From: Rhabdophis nuchalis
Lineage: Eukaryota > Chordata > Lepidosauria > Squamata > Natricidae
DNA: 64,000 bases
NCBI GenBank assembly: GCA_039707465.1
Contig: CM077644.1
Location: 77,584,875-77,648,874 of the forward strand
Reading direction: 5' to 3'
Of this stretch, positions 1-10,793 are shown one piece after another. The number at the start of each line of letters is the position of its first letter. Position 1 is the first letter of the stretch. Both the position numbers and the translations under genes were made by a program. Under the pieces are notes generated by a model that searched no databases, was not told where the DNA came from, and saw only the letters and a program-made list of their open reading frames with translations.

Positions 1-66
1 GTGGCTGGGTGGAGGAAGAGCCGCACTCGAGGAGCCAAACCGCAAGCCGCGGTTTGCCGACCACTG
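1..66. mobile_element. Right end of a hAT-like transposon cut by the window edge
   Basis: The segment ends in gccgaccactg, the kind of CTG terminus seen on the hAT-type elements elsewhere in the window. The string gtggaggaagag near base 9 also occurs in the GC-rich interior of the element at 30294-31359. The left end and any target duplication lie outside the window, so the family assignment is tentative. Confidence 0.35.
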
Positions 67-203
67 TGCTAAACCAAAACCAAACCCCTTTATGCTTAAT
101 GTAAAAAGGTAAATTGATACAACATGGCAGACCAGCATGTGTTTACTTTTGCAGGAGACATTAAGTGTGATCCTTACCAGCAAAACAGTGTCTACTACTG
201 CAT

Positions 204-1091
204 ATGGATAATAAGCTCATCAAATTTGCAGATGACACCAAGCTGGCAGGAATAGCCAACACTCCAGAAGATAGGCTTAAGATACAGAAGGATCTTGACA
301 AACTTGAACATTGGGCACTGTCTAACAAAATGAAATTCAATGGTGAAAAAAGCAAGGTTCTACATTTAGGCAAGAAAAACGAAATGCACAGGTACAGTAT
401 AGGTGGTACCTTACTCAATAGTAACTGTGAGAGGGATCTTGGAGTCCTAGTGGGCAACCATTTAAATATGAGCCAGCAGTGAGCAGCAGCTGCCAAAAAA
501 GCCAACACAGTGCTAGGCTACATAAACAGGGATAGAATCAAAATCACGTGAAGTGTTAATACCACTTTATAATGCCTTGGTAAGGCCACACTTGGAATGC
601 TGCATTCAGTTTTGGTCACGATGTAGAAAAGATGTGGAGACTCTGGAAAGAGTGCAGAGAAGAGCAACAAAGACGATTAGGGGACTGGAAACTAAAACAT
701 ATGAAGAATGGTTGCAGGAACTGGGTATGTCTAGTTTAATGAAAAGAAGGACTAGGGGAGACATGATAGCAGTGTTCCAATATCTCAGGGATTGCCACAA
801 AGAAGAGGGAGACAAACTATTCTCCAAGGCACCTGAGGGTAGAACAAGAAGCAATGGGTGGAAACTAATCGAGGAGAGAAGCAACTTAGAACTAAGGAGA
901 AATTTCCTGACAGTAAGAACAATTAACCTCTGGAACAGCTTGCCTCCAGAAGTTGTGAATGCCCCAACACTGGAAGTCTTTAAGAAGATGTTGGATAGCC
1001 ATTTGTCTGAAATGGCTTAGGGCTCCTGCCTAAGCAGGGGGTTGGACTAGAAGACCTCCAACGTCCCTTCCAACTCTGCTATTGTATTGTA
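204..1091 (+). mobile_element. CR1-type LINE, 5'-truncated, degenerate
   Basis: This is the 3' part of a CR1 non-LTR retrotransposon. The first frame (204-482) begins at the reverse transcriptase active-site region (FADDTKLAG) and continues through LGVLVGNHL. A TGA at 480-482 interrupts it, apparently where the family has cysteine, and a frameshift near 540 moves the rest to 553-1020, which carries the C-terminal segment (LYNALVRPHLE, RRATKTIRG, WNSLPPEVV). The short 3' UTR has the CR1-typical ggttggactagaagacctcc and ends in a tattgtattgta microsatellite. The endonuclease and the N-terminal RT are missing, as expected from 5' truncation. It cannot encode a working protein. Two further CR1 3' pieces lie at 5330-5588 and 60630-61150. 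Confidence 0.9.
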
Positions 1092-1693
1092 AGCTATCAT
1101 AGCTATATTAGCTCAGGAGGTCAAAACCAAATTAGATTGTCATTATCCTGTGGGGCGGGGAATGTTGCGTTATATAAGAAAGATAACTTTGAATTAATGT
1201 TTAGTCTGAATAAAATGTGAAAAGACCACACCCTGAGCAAGACTAAATTTGTAAGTACAAAATTAATGTGAATCACGTAATTAAATGAACATGTACATAG
1301 GGTGTAACTTCATTCATTTTGTAGTAAGTCAGTCTTCCTGAAAATATACCGTTGTAACGGAGTAAATTCACTTATGCTTGTTCTATCATCCTACCAGGCT
1401 AGCAAAAAAATGTTTCTTATAGTTACTTTAAAATTTTCACTGAGACAGAAAGAAATATCTATTTAATGGAGGTTAATTACAGACATTAAACCAAATGCAT
1501 AAAATTAGGAAGGACCATCCAGATTTCTGTTTCCTCCGTGGTCAGAGCAGCTATCATACTAATAGTTACTCCTTAACAGCAAAGTAAATCATGACCAGCA
1601 TTTTTTACATGTATATTTTCATCTTTTCAAGATTAGCAAGGTCAAAAAACAGGCGCAGCAGGGACTCCAACAATTGTCTTTTTTGCTATAGAG
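1092..1693. other. AT-rich stretch, nothing recognised
   Basis: No open frame, RNA gene or repeat is recognisable here apart from generic AT-rich sequence. Confidence 0.5.
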
Positions 1694-1816
1694 CAGGGCT
1701 GTCAAATTCATGGCCCACAGGCCAGATGCATCATGTGCTGGCCACGCCCATGCCTGGTTTAGTGAAGGGGGAAAAGTCCTGATATGTCACATGACGACAT
1801 GAGTTTGACACCCTTC
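1694..1816. mobile_element. hAT-type MITE (CAGGGNTGTCAAA termini)
   Basis: The element opens with cagggctgtcaaa and closes with tttgacacccttc, imperfect inverted termini. It is flanked by 8-bp direct repeats that differ at one base (ctatagag at 1686-1693 and ctataaag at 1817-1824). The length of the target duplication and the CAGGG-type ends are the hAT hallmark. There is no coding capacity. A longer relative lies at 51248-51616. Confidence 0.75.
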
Positions 1817-1824
1817 CTATAAAG

Positions 1825-1964
1825 CAGGGGTCTGCAAAGTCGGCTCTTTTAAGACTGGTGGACTTCAATTCCCAGAGTTCCCCAGCCAGCATAGCATAGC
1901 TGGCTGGGGAACTCTGGGAGTTGAAGTCCACCAGTCTTAAAAGAGCCGACTTTGCAGACCCCTG
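1825..1964. mobile_element. Palindromic hAT-type MITE, 140 bp
   Basis: Two 66-base arms, complementary apart from about one mismatch, surround an 8-base loop (atagcata). The terminus is caggggtctgc. Every base belongs to the hairpin, so the element has no unique interior. It lies immediately after the right target repeat of the MITE at 1694-1816. The same arm sequence recurs at 23614-24429, where a LINE has split it. I could not see a convincing target duplication for this copy. Confidence 0.8.
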
Positions 1965-2139
1965 CTTAGAGTATAATAACAGAATATTGAATCCAAAGCC
2001 ACTTCCTGTTATAGCAAACAAAATTAAGGCAAAGTTGTTTTGATTTTCTTTCTCACACTTTCCCCTAATCAGAACTAAGTTTTTTTTAAGTTCCTTTTTA
2101 ATGATTCATTCATTTCTTCCTCGGTCAGAGGTCTACATC

Positions 2140-2765
2140 CAGTGGTGGGTTTCAAAATTTTTTAGAACCTCTTCTGTAGGTGTGGCCTGCTTTGTGGGAG
2201 TGGCTTGCTAGCCATGTGACTGAGTGGGAGTGGCTTGGCAGTTGTGTGACTGGGTGGGTGGGGTCAACTTGTAAAATGTGGTGAAACTCACTTAACAACG
2301 CTCTTGCTTAGCAACCAAAATGTTGGCTCAGAAACTCTGGCATTTGAAGCACGCAAGTCTTAAAGCTGTCAAGTTACAAGACCCTTGCACCCCTAACACT
2401 TTAGGGGAAAAAACCCCAAGGGTGTTCAAACTTGACAGCTTTAAGACTTGTGGACTTCAACTCTCAGAATTCCTCCTCCAGTCATGTTGGCTCAGGAACT
2501 CTGGCATTGAAGCACACATGTCTTAAAGCTGTCAAGTTACAAAACCCTTGCACCCATAACACTTTAGAAAAAAACCCCAGGGGTGTTCAAACTTGACAGC
2601 TTTAAGACTTGTGGACTTCAATTCCCAGAATTCCTCCTCTCGCTCTTCATCTTGATGATGTGGGGACGGGCGGGGGGAGGGAGCTGGAACCGGTTCTAAA
2701 GGGCACTGTAGATTTGTGGAACCTCTTCTATAGAAGAGGTTAGAACTGGCAGGAACCCACCCCTG
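2140..2765. mobile_element. Composite hAT-type MITE, 626 bp
   Basis: The termini are cagtggtgggttt and aacccacccctg. An exact 8-bp duplication, tctacatc, flanks it (2132-2139 and 2766-2773). The interior combines a gtggcttgg-rich segment, a cttgcttagcaacc module and pieces of the palindromic MITE arms. The reverse-complement relative at 58055-58588 has the same overall order. It is non-autonomous, with no transposase remnant. Confidence 0.85.
2320..2640. repeat. Imperfect tandem duplication inside the MITE, about 164-bp period
   Basis: A unit beginning atgttggctcag starts at 2320 and again at 2484. Both units run through ttaaagctgtcaagttac, then a short spacer and its near inverse. The related element at 58055-58588 holds only one such unit, so the duplication is specific to this copy or subfamily. 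Confidence 0.75.
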
Positions 2766-2773
2766 TCTACATC

Positions 2774-3477
2774 CCTTCACCTACGCTGAACCACATTTTA
2801 GTTAATATGCTGTGTAAAGCCAGTCTGTGGTTAGTGGACATGCAGTTTGAAGTAATGGAATATTCTGAGCTTAAGTGACCTTAACTAAGTATATCTTTAA
2901 ACACTATTATTATAAATAGAAACCCAGTTGTACAGTTACAGTAGCACAACTACTGTATAAAACAGGCTTCTCCAAATTAGTATCTTCAAAAGGAATTGGA
3001 TTTCAACTTGTGGAATCCCACTATCAATCACAGGCGGTTTGGAATTATGGGAACTGATCCAACACATTTGGAGACCATCAGCTGGTGGAAGCTTATATAA
3101 AGTTTAAAAAATTAGTGCTATTTACTCTACTCACCTCAGACAACTTTGATCCATCTTTCTTTACATTTTCCATTCTGATGGAAACACAGTTCTACTGATA
3201 CTTAATAGCGTTACATTCTTCTCCTGCAGTCGTAGCAATGTTTGACCGTCATCTTATCATCTTATCATCAGTAGATGTTCCTACTGTCAGCAGCCGCCAC
3301 CAGATAATGTTGAAGGACATAACAGGGTATACCTCATCATCCATCTTACTTTCTTGGCTGTCCTCAGGTGCCCTGTTGTCAAGGTAGAAGTAAGAGTCAG
3401 GTGTCGATCGGATTAGCTTCCCTACTTGAGAGTAGGAATGCCAATTTGGTATTCATGAAGGGTAGCAAATGCCTCGT
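2774..3477. other. Mostly unclassified; one eroded palindromic repeat
   Basis: The segment around 2963-3100 (tctccaaattagtatcttc ... aattatgggaactgatccaac) resembles a badly eroded copy of the palindromic hAT MITEs. The remainder shows no gene or clear repeat. Confidence 0.35.
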
Positions 3478-3695
3478 TGGTCCTGACAATATATGCCTTC
3501 AAGTCAATGTTGACTCCTGATGACTCCCTAGGCATTTTCTTAGCAAGATTTTCAGCAGCGTTTTGCCATTGCCTATTACTGGGGTGGAGAATATGTGACT
3601 GGCCATCAGGCTTTTATAATTATGGTGAGACTAGAACTCCTGACCTCCTAGCTTGTAGCCTGGTGCCTTAACCACTACAACAAACTGGCTTTCTA
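3478..3695 (-). mobile_element. tRNA-derived SINE, minus strand
   Basis: Read on the minus strand, the element starts with a tRNA-like head: a box-A-like tagtggttaaggcaccaggc and a box-B-like ggagttctagtc. It then runs into a body with ccattgcc and tgactcctgatgact, which also occurs in the interrupted SINE at 52953-54022 and the fragment at 31640-31798. RNA polymerase III would have driven the ancestral copy. This copy is eroded. Confidence 0.65.
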
Positions 3696-4165
3696 GGATT
3701 TATATAACACTTCTGAAAGTTTAAAAAAGGCCAGGCATTTGTTTAATTCTTATATGGATTTCTCCTTGGTTTTTAACTTTTCCCTGTCTTACAGAACTTC
3801 CTTTTTAAAAAAAGTTTATTTTAAATGCTGAACAGCAGCAGTTTTTAAATATCGTTAAAAGAGTAGAAGTATAGCTATAGCAGTGTTCCTTAGCCGCAAC
3901 CACTGTCAAGTTTTTTTAAGTTGCTAAGGTTGAGAAAAAAATGATTAATAGCCTCCAACTATAGTAGGTATTCTGGGATCAAAAGGTTTGTTTAAAAGAC
4001 TATCCCCTGACCCTTAAAGAAAAGTTTTGAGTTGTAAATATCCTTGAGGGCAGATTAAGGAAAGACAGGTAGAAACAAGGTTTGCCTTTGGGTAAATGAA
4101 CATTTACATTTTGCTAGTATTACTGTTGTTATTGCACAACAATTGTGACAAGGTAAACGCCCAAA

Positions 4166-4167
<2 letters not shown>

Positions 4168-4204
<37 letters not shown>
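4168..4204. repeat. (CT)n microsatellite
   Basis: An uninterrupted CT dinucleotide run of about 18 units. Confidence 0.95.
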
Positions 4205-4206
<2 letters not shown>

Positions 4207-4334
4207 TGCAGCATGCTCCTGCTTTCACATAATCCATTATGTGATAAACCAATTATATTGTAGTTTATCAGGTCATGGAAACCAAGCAAATTAGATTAAC
4301 TGAAAGCCTAAGGATTTATGATAGGAGTGCAGAC

Positions 4335-4525
4335 CACAGGTGAAATTCGACTGGTCCTATCTGGTTTGGGTGAACCTGTAGCGGCGGGGGCGGGAGGCTC
4401 CGCCCACCTACCTGGACGTCATCATGTCCCATTTTTGATGTTCTGCGCATTCAGGGGAGGTCCTGTGCATGCATGGAGGTAGCGCATGTACCACACACTG
4501 GTAGCAAAGGTAAGTTGATTTTGCC
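4335..4525. mobile_element. Eroded MITE related to the element at 18183-18347
   Basis: It starts with cacaggt and shares cgggaggctccgcc plus a cctggacg segment with the better-preserved element at 18183-18347. The right end and the target repeats are not clear. Confidence 0.4.
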
Positions 4526-4712
4526 CCAGGTAAAGACCTAGGCCCAAAAAGATGGCTTTACAGCCTTTATTTTGTAAAGACAATCTATATAAGCCAATGT
4601 TGCAAGTCAGAGAGAAAGAAACTGTTGCCGTTTAATAATTTCAACTTTAAAAAGAGATTCAAGTTGAGCATCTCCTGATTCATAACTAAGTCTCTGTGCC
4701 TATAATTCTGTA

Positions 4713-4850
4713 ACAGTGTTTCTCTATCTCAAGCAACTTTAACATATAAGGACTTCAAATATCAGAACTTCCCACCTAGCATCCTGGTTCAAGAATTTTG
4801 GAAGCTGAAATTCAGACAATTTAAAATTGTGGAGGCTGAATGCAATTCTA
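4713..4850. mobile_element. Eroded palindromic hAT-type MITE
   Basis: It begins cagtgtttctctatctcaag and passes through aaggacttcaaatatcag and a diverged reverse arm. This matches the layout of the 135-bp palindromic elements, with many substitutions. It is an older copy with no readable target duplication. Confidence 0.4.
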
Positions 4851-5329
4851 TATCAACTTACCTGAAAGTTAGATCAATTAACTTGGTGCCAATTATTTTT
4901 TAGTGGAATTGTACAGAATTGCCATTGTGCTCAATTAGTCTTACAAAATCCCAGTCCTTGCTCTACATGTTATAGCACTTATTGCTCAATCAATACGATT
5001 TTAAAACCAAGCTCATCTGTTGCTCTTTATTCCCTGTTTATGACTTAGAAGAGTGTACCGCATGCATTCAATCATAGGTTAGTAGCACCCTCTGGTGGGG
5101 AAAGGTACAATGGGTTTTTAAACAGGCATATTTTAATTTTATTACCTAGCAGTGGGGATGGTTTCACAGTTAGAACATGAGGCTTTTTCTGACAATACAA
5201 TTGAAGTGTAGCTTCAATTATTTTTATGAAGGCTAAGATTGCATCCCACCCAATTTCGCATAACAGAAACTAACTACACTGGCAGTTTAATATTTCTTGA
5301 AAACAATAATATTTCTTGAAAACCTGGGG
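4851..5329. other. No recognisable feature
   Basis: AT-rich sequence without a supported gene or repeat. Confidence 0.5.
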
Positions 5330-5588
5330 GCAGGACAAGAAGCAATGGGTGGAAACTAATCAAGGAGAGAAGCAACTTAGAACTAAGGAGTAATTTCCTG
5401 ACAGTTAGAACAATTAACCTCTGGAACAGCTTGCCTCCAGAAGTTGTGAATGCCCCAACCCTGGAAGTCTTTGGGAAGATGTTAGATAGCCATTTGTCTG
5501 AAATGGTATAAGGTTCCTGCCCACGCAGGGGGTTGGACTAGAAGACCTACAAGGTCCCTTCCAACTCTGCTATTGTATTGTATTGTAT
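5330..5588 (+). mobile_element. CR1 LINE 3' fragment
   Basis: Closely matches the last 250 bases of the CR1 copy at 204-1091: agaagcaatgggtgg, then the WNSLPPEVVNAP coding segment, then ggttggactagaagaccta and a tattgtattgta tail. Only the C-terminal end of the RT frame and the 3' UTR are present. Confidence 0.9.
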
Positions 5589-6058
5589 AATAAGGGGGCA
5601 GCCACATTGCTGCCTCTGTGACCCACGTTTTAGCAGCATGTCATTGATTACATGAAACCATGGTCACAATTCCTCTAATAATAGAATCAATCTCATTTTT
5701 TAAGAATTAAAATCAAATATATTTCTTAGGCGAGTGCTACAAAGTATTCCCATTTCAGGAAAAGTTTAGATGAAAAAAAAATCACTGTCCAAATTTTAAA
5801 TTGTATGCTATAAAAAAATCAAGAATACTTCATTTTTAATTCTATTGAATTAAAAAAAAAAGTTGATGAAATTTCAGAGTTTGGTCCAATGATGCGTTAC
5901 ACCCCAGTACAGGCATACTGATGCCTGCTGGGAGCACCAGGCACAGTTCTGATACGGTGCTCCAGAGGGCCCACTCATCTGCGCTACTTACTGTTATTTG
6001 AGGTTTTTGAGGCTTACGTGCACGAAGTGTATGGTGCCTGCGCAATACTCCGCCAACC
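5589..6058. other. No recognisable feature
   Basis: No supported gene or repeat; several A-runs and AT-rich segments. Confidence 0.45.
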
Positions 6059-6066
6059 AGCTGGAG

Positions 6067-6292
6067 CAGTGGTAGTCACCCTGGTCACTACTGCCCACTA
6101 GTGGGCATTCCAGCTTTCATGGTGGGCGGTAGGGGTTTTGTCCGATACTGAAACACTTTCCTTTTTAAAATTTAATTGACTTCCCTATTTCATAGATCAC
6201 CATTATTGTGGAACTGGTGGGCGGTTAGAAAATTTTACTACTAACAGAGATACAAAAGTGGGCGGTAGGTATAAAAAGGTTGACTACCCCTG
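6067..6292. mobile_element. 226-bp hAT-type MITE (CAGTGGTAGTCA termini)
   Basis: The termini are cagtggtagtcac and gttgactacccctg. An exact 8-bp duplication, agctggag, flanks it (6059-6066 and 6293-6300). Two more copies of the same length class are at 9354-9580 (opposite orientation) and 18807-19032. The interior (gcccactagtgggca, gtgggcggtagg) has no coding capacity. Confidence 0.92.
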
Positions 6293-6300
6293 AGCTGGAG

Positions 6301-7149
6301 CATCACGGGGGTGTCACGGACCAGCGTGGGCGGTAAGTACACATGTGGGCGCTGCGCATGTTCATGTGGTGGACGCCTAGCCCAGTTGCACCATCCTGGT
6401 TGCAACAGGATCCAGAACCCATCACTGGTCCAGTCCATCCACATTATACTTTGCTGCCAGGAATAAAATAGAAATGTTGTATGAGAAAGTTGCATATAGT
6501 TATGCAGGCAGTGCTATGATCAGAAGCAGCAATATAACAGAAGAGAAGCGGTAGCACTCAGAGCAGCATTTAAGTACAAATAGACTCTGTAAAGTTTGGC
6601 TTCCTTTAGGTGCCAAGTTTGGTCTTCCTGGAATACAAATGATATGTGCTCATAAAGATAAAAAGTTCAGGCTCTTGGCAGAGCTATAGTGAGTAACAGG
6701 AGCAATTGAAGCTGGTGCTCTTTTAACCTCTGCTGTATTTTGTGTGGACAAGGCTATTTATCTTAAAAAGTGGTTTTAAAAGTGGAAAAGTCCCGTTCAA
6801 TCAAACAACTTTCAGCATGATGTCCAATCTGCATTATTACATACATAGCTTTTCCAGAGAAGTTGTCAGCTATTTTCCCCTCACAGAATAACTAAGGACT
6901 ATTGGAAGTAACTTAGACCAATGGTTTGCTTTTGCCACAGATATTGCATCATAAACCAGTATTTATATTAGTCACTGAAAGCTTTTGAGAATCATTACAT
7001 GTCAAGAGACAGCAGCATGGTACCTTAACCCCTACTTGAATCTCCCAATGGTGTCCTCAGAACATAGTTGATAAAATATTTTAAGATAAGAGATCATGAG
7101 ATGCAAGCCTAGTGAGAAAAAATCCACAGATGTTTGGGACAAACAAAAA
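6301..7149. other. No recognisable feature
   Basis: No gene, RNA or clear repeat recognised. Confidence 0.45.
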
Positions 7150-7191
7150 AACTGCCCAGAATCACTTGGAGGCAGGTAGTATATAAATTTC

Positions 7192-7224
<33 letters not shown>
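7150..7224 (+). mobile_element. L2-group LINE 3' terminus remnant with (ATTG)n
   Basis: The segment ctgcccagaatcacttggag ... gtagtatataaattt resembles the 3' terminus of the L2-group LINEs in this window. It runs into an ATTG tetranucleotide tail, like the tail of the copy at 10281-10793. Only the last bases survive. Confidence 0.5.
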
Positions 7225-7225
<1 letters not shown>

Positions 7226-8201
7226 CAAATCAACATGAGAAATTTTGGGATGTCTGAGGCTTTACCCACTTTGAAAATACTTTTCTTTATTTAATATCTC
7301 TGTCACTTATTTGGCTCACACTCAGGCCACCAGTGATCATTGGACTGTAAGTTGAGAGCTACTATCAAACTCTTTTTTGCTGCTAAATATAGATATAATC
7401 AGATCCAAGGTAGATAGACTTTAAAAGGTCAACTGGGTTGGAGTGTGCCTCTACTTAGATCTTGTGATTCTGGATAATTTGGGTATTTTACGTTGTTTTG
7501 AATATTTTCAGCCTTTATACCTGGGTATTGGAGACTTTGGAAGCCAATTCATAGTCTGTTGTGGAAATGACAGGTATCAAAAGAATTTTTTGGTTTGAAA
7601 AACCACCAGTGGAATGCTTGGTTATGCAAAGTTAGTTGTTTTATTGACTTTGCCTACCGCCTACCGCCATGAGGACCTTTTATTGTCACTGTTCTTTGGA
7701 TTAAGAAGTTGGAAATTCTAGAGATTAAGGACGATGACTTTGACAGAGATATGTTATAACTTTGCCTAGGTAAAAGGTGCTGAAGCTTTTTTCTTTAAGT
7801 TCAAATAACATTTGGGAGTGGTTCAGACAGACTCCTTCCTAATTCACTAGAGTATAAGAAGGATGAAGATGTACAATACAATCAGACTTGTGAGATTCTA
7901 CTAGTATAGCCATTAGCCAATCTCAATAAAAGTGAAGCCTTCCCATGAAATTGATTCATGGTCTGGTCTACCTAGTGGGGCTGATAGAGGTGAGGGCCTT
8001 CAAACTGGATATCAACTAAGTTAGCTTAGCAAGCATGGGTACTGCTGCCACACTGCCACTATTGTGGCTTGGCAGAACCAGCAGTTGAATCAAGAGTGGA
8101 GACACTTGAGAAGGCAATTCTTTGGATCTGAGAACTTGGGGCTAGCCAGGATTATCTCTCAATGGCTCTCCTTTTACTTTGATTTTAATCAGTCCAGGTT
8201 G
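7225..8201. other. No recognisable feature
   Basis: Unique-looking sequence; short open frames only. Confidence 0.45.
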
Positions 8202-8249
8202 GATGATGACAATGATGATGATGGTGGTGGTGATGATGATGATGATGAT
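8202..8249. repeat. (GAT)n/(GGT)n trinucleotide repeat
   Basis: Imperfect gatgatgacaatgatgatga tract with a GGT interruption. It produces an Asp-rich stretch in the short overlapping frame at 8064-8312, which has no other sign of being a gene. Confidence 0.85.
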
Positions 8250-8761
8250 AGTCTTGGGTGTCTGGTTGAGTCACCATTGTTGGAAGGTGAAGAGAAGCAG
8301 GGCATTGTATAGCTCCATTGCCTTTTAAGGCAAGAGAGAGAGATCTGGAGACATTTCCCTAAGGGATAGCTAGTTTATTTCCCTTTTCCTGCCTTCTTAG
8401 GGGTTGCATTGGGTGGGAGATAGGGCAGGGCATGGAAGCTCTGCTTAAGGTAAAAGACAAATGAGATAAGAATTAAGCTGCAAGAGTTTGAAAATGCTAT
8501 GGGTGCTACGAGAGGCTAGGAAAGGGCCTTTGGAATCTTGAGGCTTTATACCAGTTGATCGTAAAGTTTCTGAAATCTGTAGCTAGCATGAGAGTGGTTG
8601 TAAGTGGACATGCAGTGCCCAGCAGAGGAAGCTATCTTTGTTGGGCCTTGGTTGGGATGTAGAAGTTTTTTGTTCTTTTTTTCCTAATGGGGAGAGAACT
8701 AACTAACCTTGCCAGGATGCAGATTTTGTTAATCTTATTGTCTTTGTTGTTGGCTCAAGAG

Positions 8762-8763
<2 letters not shown>
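8250..8763. other. No recognisable feature
   Basis: No supported gene or repeat. Confidence 0.45.
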
Positions 8764-8846
<83 letters not shown>

Positions 8847-9313
8847 TTTATTTGTATACCGCATCCTCTCCCCAGGGGGACTCGGAGCGGTGCACAGGGA
8901 AATTAAAATAACTATAAAAATACATAAATAGAATGAATAAAAACAGATTAAACTAAATTATCCCTGCGCTAAAATCCCCAAATATAAATTACCTAAAATC
9001 CCTTTCACCCTATTAGATGGAGACTAACCAAGGCCAGCCAAGCAGAAAAAGTGTGTTTTAAGTTTTTGACGGAAGGAGCGGAGGTCCGTAGTTGTTCTGA
9101 TTTCGGGGGGAAGGTCGTTCCAGAAGGCCAGGCCCGCCACAGAGAAGGCCCTTCCCCTGGGCGTCGCCCGCTGGCATAGCCTAGTGGACGGCACCCGGAG
9201 AAGTCCCTCTCTGTGGGAGCGAATCGGCCGTGAGGATGTATGAGGCAGGATCCGATCCCGCAGATAACTAGGTCCCAAGCCATGGAGCGCTTTAAAGATG
9301 ATCACTAACACCT
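8764..9313 (-). mobile_element. L2-group LINE, 3' fragment, with (AAT)n tail
   Basis: Read on the minus strand this is the C-terminal end of an L2-group LINE. The frame at 9347-9024 gives FKALHGLGPSYLRDRI, RSHREGLLRVPS, GRAFSVAG and FWNDLPPEIRTTTD. The 3' UTR and the terminal gtgcaccgctccgagtcccc element follow, then an ATT/AAT trinucleotide tail of about 80 bases. It is strongly 5'-truncated, and its 5' junction is a foldback (9290-9334). Confidence 0.88.
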
Positions 9314-9334
9314 TGTTAGTGATCATCTTTAAAG
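9290..9334. repeat. Perfect 21-bp inverted repeat at the LINE 5' junction
   Basis: Bases 9290-9310 and 9314-9334 are exact reverse complements with a 3-base spacer (cct). The left arm is LINE sequence (ctttaaagatgatcactaac), so the right arm is an inverted copy of the LINE's own 5' end. Confidence 0.95.
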
Positions 9335-9353
9335 AGTGTGACATCATATAGAT

Positions 9354-9580
9354 CAGGGGTAGTCAACCTTTTTATACCTACCGCCCACTTTTGAATCTCT
9401 GTTAGTAGTAAAGTTTTCTAACCACCCACCGGGTTCCACAGTAATGGTGATTTATAAAGTAGAGAAGTCAATTAAATTTTAAAAAGGAAAGTGCTTCAGT
9501 ATCGGACAAAATCCCTACTGCCCACCATGAAAACTGGAATGCCCACTAGTGGGCAGTAGGGATCAGGTTGACTACCACTG
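9354..9580. mobile_element. 227-bp hAT-type MITE (CAGTGGTAGTCA family), inverted
   Basis: The reverse complement of the family at 6067-6292 and 18807-19032. The termini are caggggtagtcaacc and gttgactaccactg, with an exact 8-bp duplication, atatagat (9346-9353 and 9581-9588). Confidence 0.92.
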
Positions 9581-9588
9581 ATATAGAT

Positions 9589-10280
9589 GATTTCATATAT
9601 ATGTATATTGATATAGATTGCACTTTCCATTCTGTTCACTAAATTCCAAGTCCCTACAATATTTATTCCATCCTAGGAGGAATAATTCCAGACCTAGGTT
9701 ATTTTACATTAGGGTCTTCTAATGTTGCTGAGACATTGTTCTTATGCAATCAGCTAGTGCAGGTATAAGTACCGGCATTTTCATAATCCCAATATAGAAT
9801 AATGGGTTATATAGTGGTTTGGTTTTGATTCAAGAAAGGTGCTTCAGAACATGCAGTAGTACAAAGGTAGCTTCGGTCTGTGACTTTTTAAAGTAGCTGC
9901 ATCTTTTCTTACAATCCTAGCGCAGCTGCAGAAGGTAGCAGTGCGATCCCAAAAAATGATATAGTAGGCTGGTGCTATGCTCACACTCCTTCACATGGAA
10001 TTGCATCTGACCTGCTCCATTGCACCTCCTATATTACTCAATGCTTAAGAACATAGTCGATAAAAGTTACTGTACTCAGAAGAAAGGAAGTCCTTTGCAT
10101 TGTCAAGTAGTCATTTCCTTCCTGCATCCCCTGACATATTTATGACTCCTGCTCTGTGCAGCAATCCCTAATTTATGGAAACCTTATTGGATGCAGGGAA
10201 GGGTTTTTTAAAAAAAATTCTTAGTTTTTAAAATCATTTTTCCCTTACACAAGTACAGTTTTTTGCAATTAAAGTGGCAA
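9589..10280. other. No recognisable feature
   Basis: Unique-looking sequence without a supported gene. Confidence 0.45.
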
Positions 10281-10793
10281 AAAGGTGCTAGTCATCATCT
10301 TTAAAGCGCTCCATGGCACGGGACCTAGCTATCTGCGGGATCGGATCCTGCCCCATACATCCCTGCGGCCGATTCGCTCCCACAGAGAGGGGCTTCTCCG
10401 GGTGCCGTCCACTAGGCTATGCCAGCGGGCGATGCCCAGGGGAAGGGCCTTCTCTGTGGCGGGCCAGGCCCTCTGGAACGACCTTCCTCCCGAAATCAGA
10501 ACAACCACGGACCTCCGCTCCTTCCGTCAAAAATTGAAAACACACTTTTTCTGCTTGGCCGGCCTAGGTTAGTCTTCCGTCTTTTGATAGGGTTTTAGGG
10601 TTTTTTTAGTATAATTTAAATTGAGGGGATTTTAGCACAGGGACAATTTCGGTTTAATTCGTTTTTATCCATCGTATTTGTTTATGTATATATTTTTATA
10701 GTATTTTAATTTTTTTCCCTGTGCACCGCTCCGAGTCCCCTTGGGGAGAGGATGCGGTTATATAAATAAAAATTTGATTGATTGATTGATTGA
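10281..10793 (+). mobile_element. L2-group LINE, 3' fragment
   Basis: An open frame at 10285-10572 encodes the last 95 residues or so of the LINE ORF (FKALHGTGPSYLRDRI, GRAFSVAGQALWNDLPPEI). It is followed by the 3' UTR, the gtgcaccgctccgagtcccc terminus and a (TTGA)n tail. Very similar to the copies at 8764-9313, 23707-24382 and 63329-64000, suggesting one young subfamily. Confidence 0.9.

Noticed and set aside
4055..4289. Minus-strand frames with Arg-Glu repeats
   Set aside because: Produced by the (CT)n microsatellite; no other coding sign.
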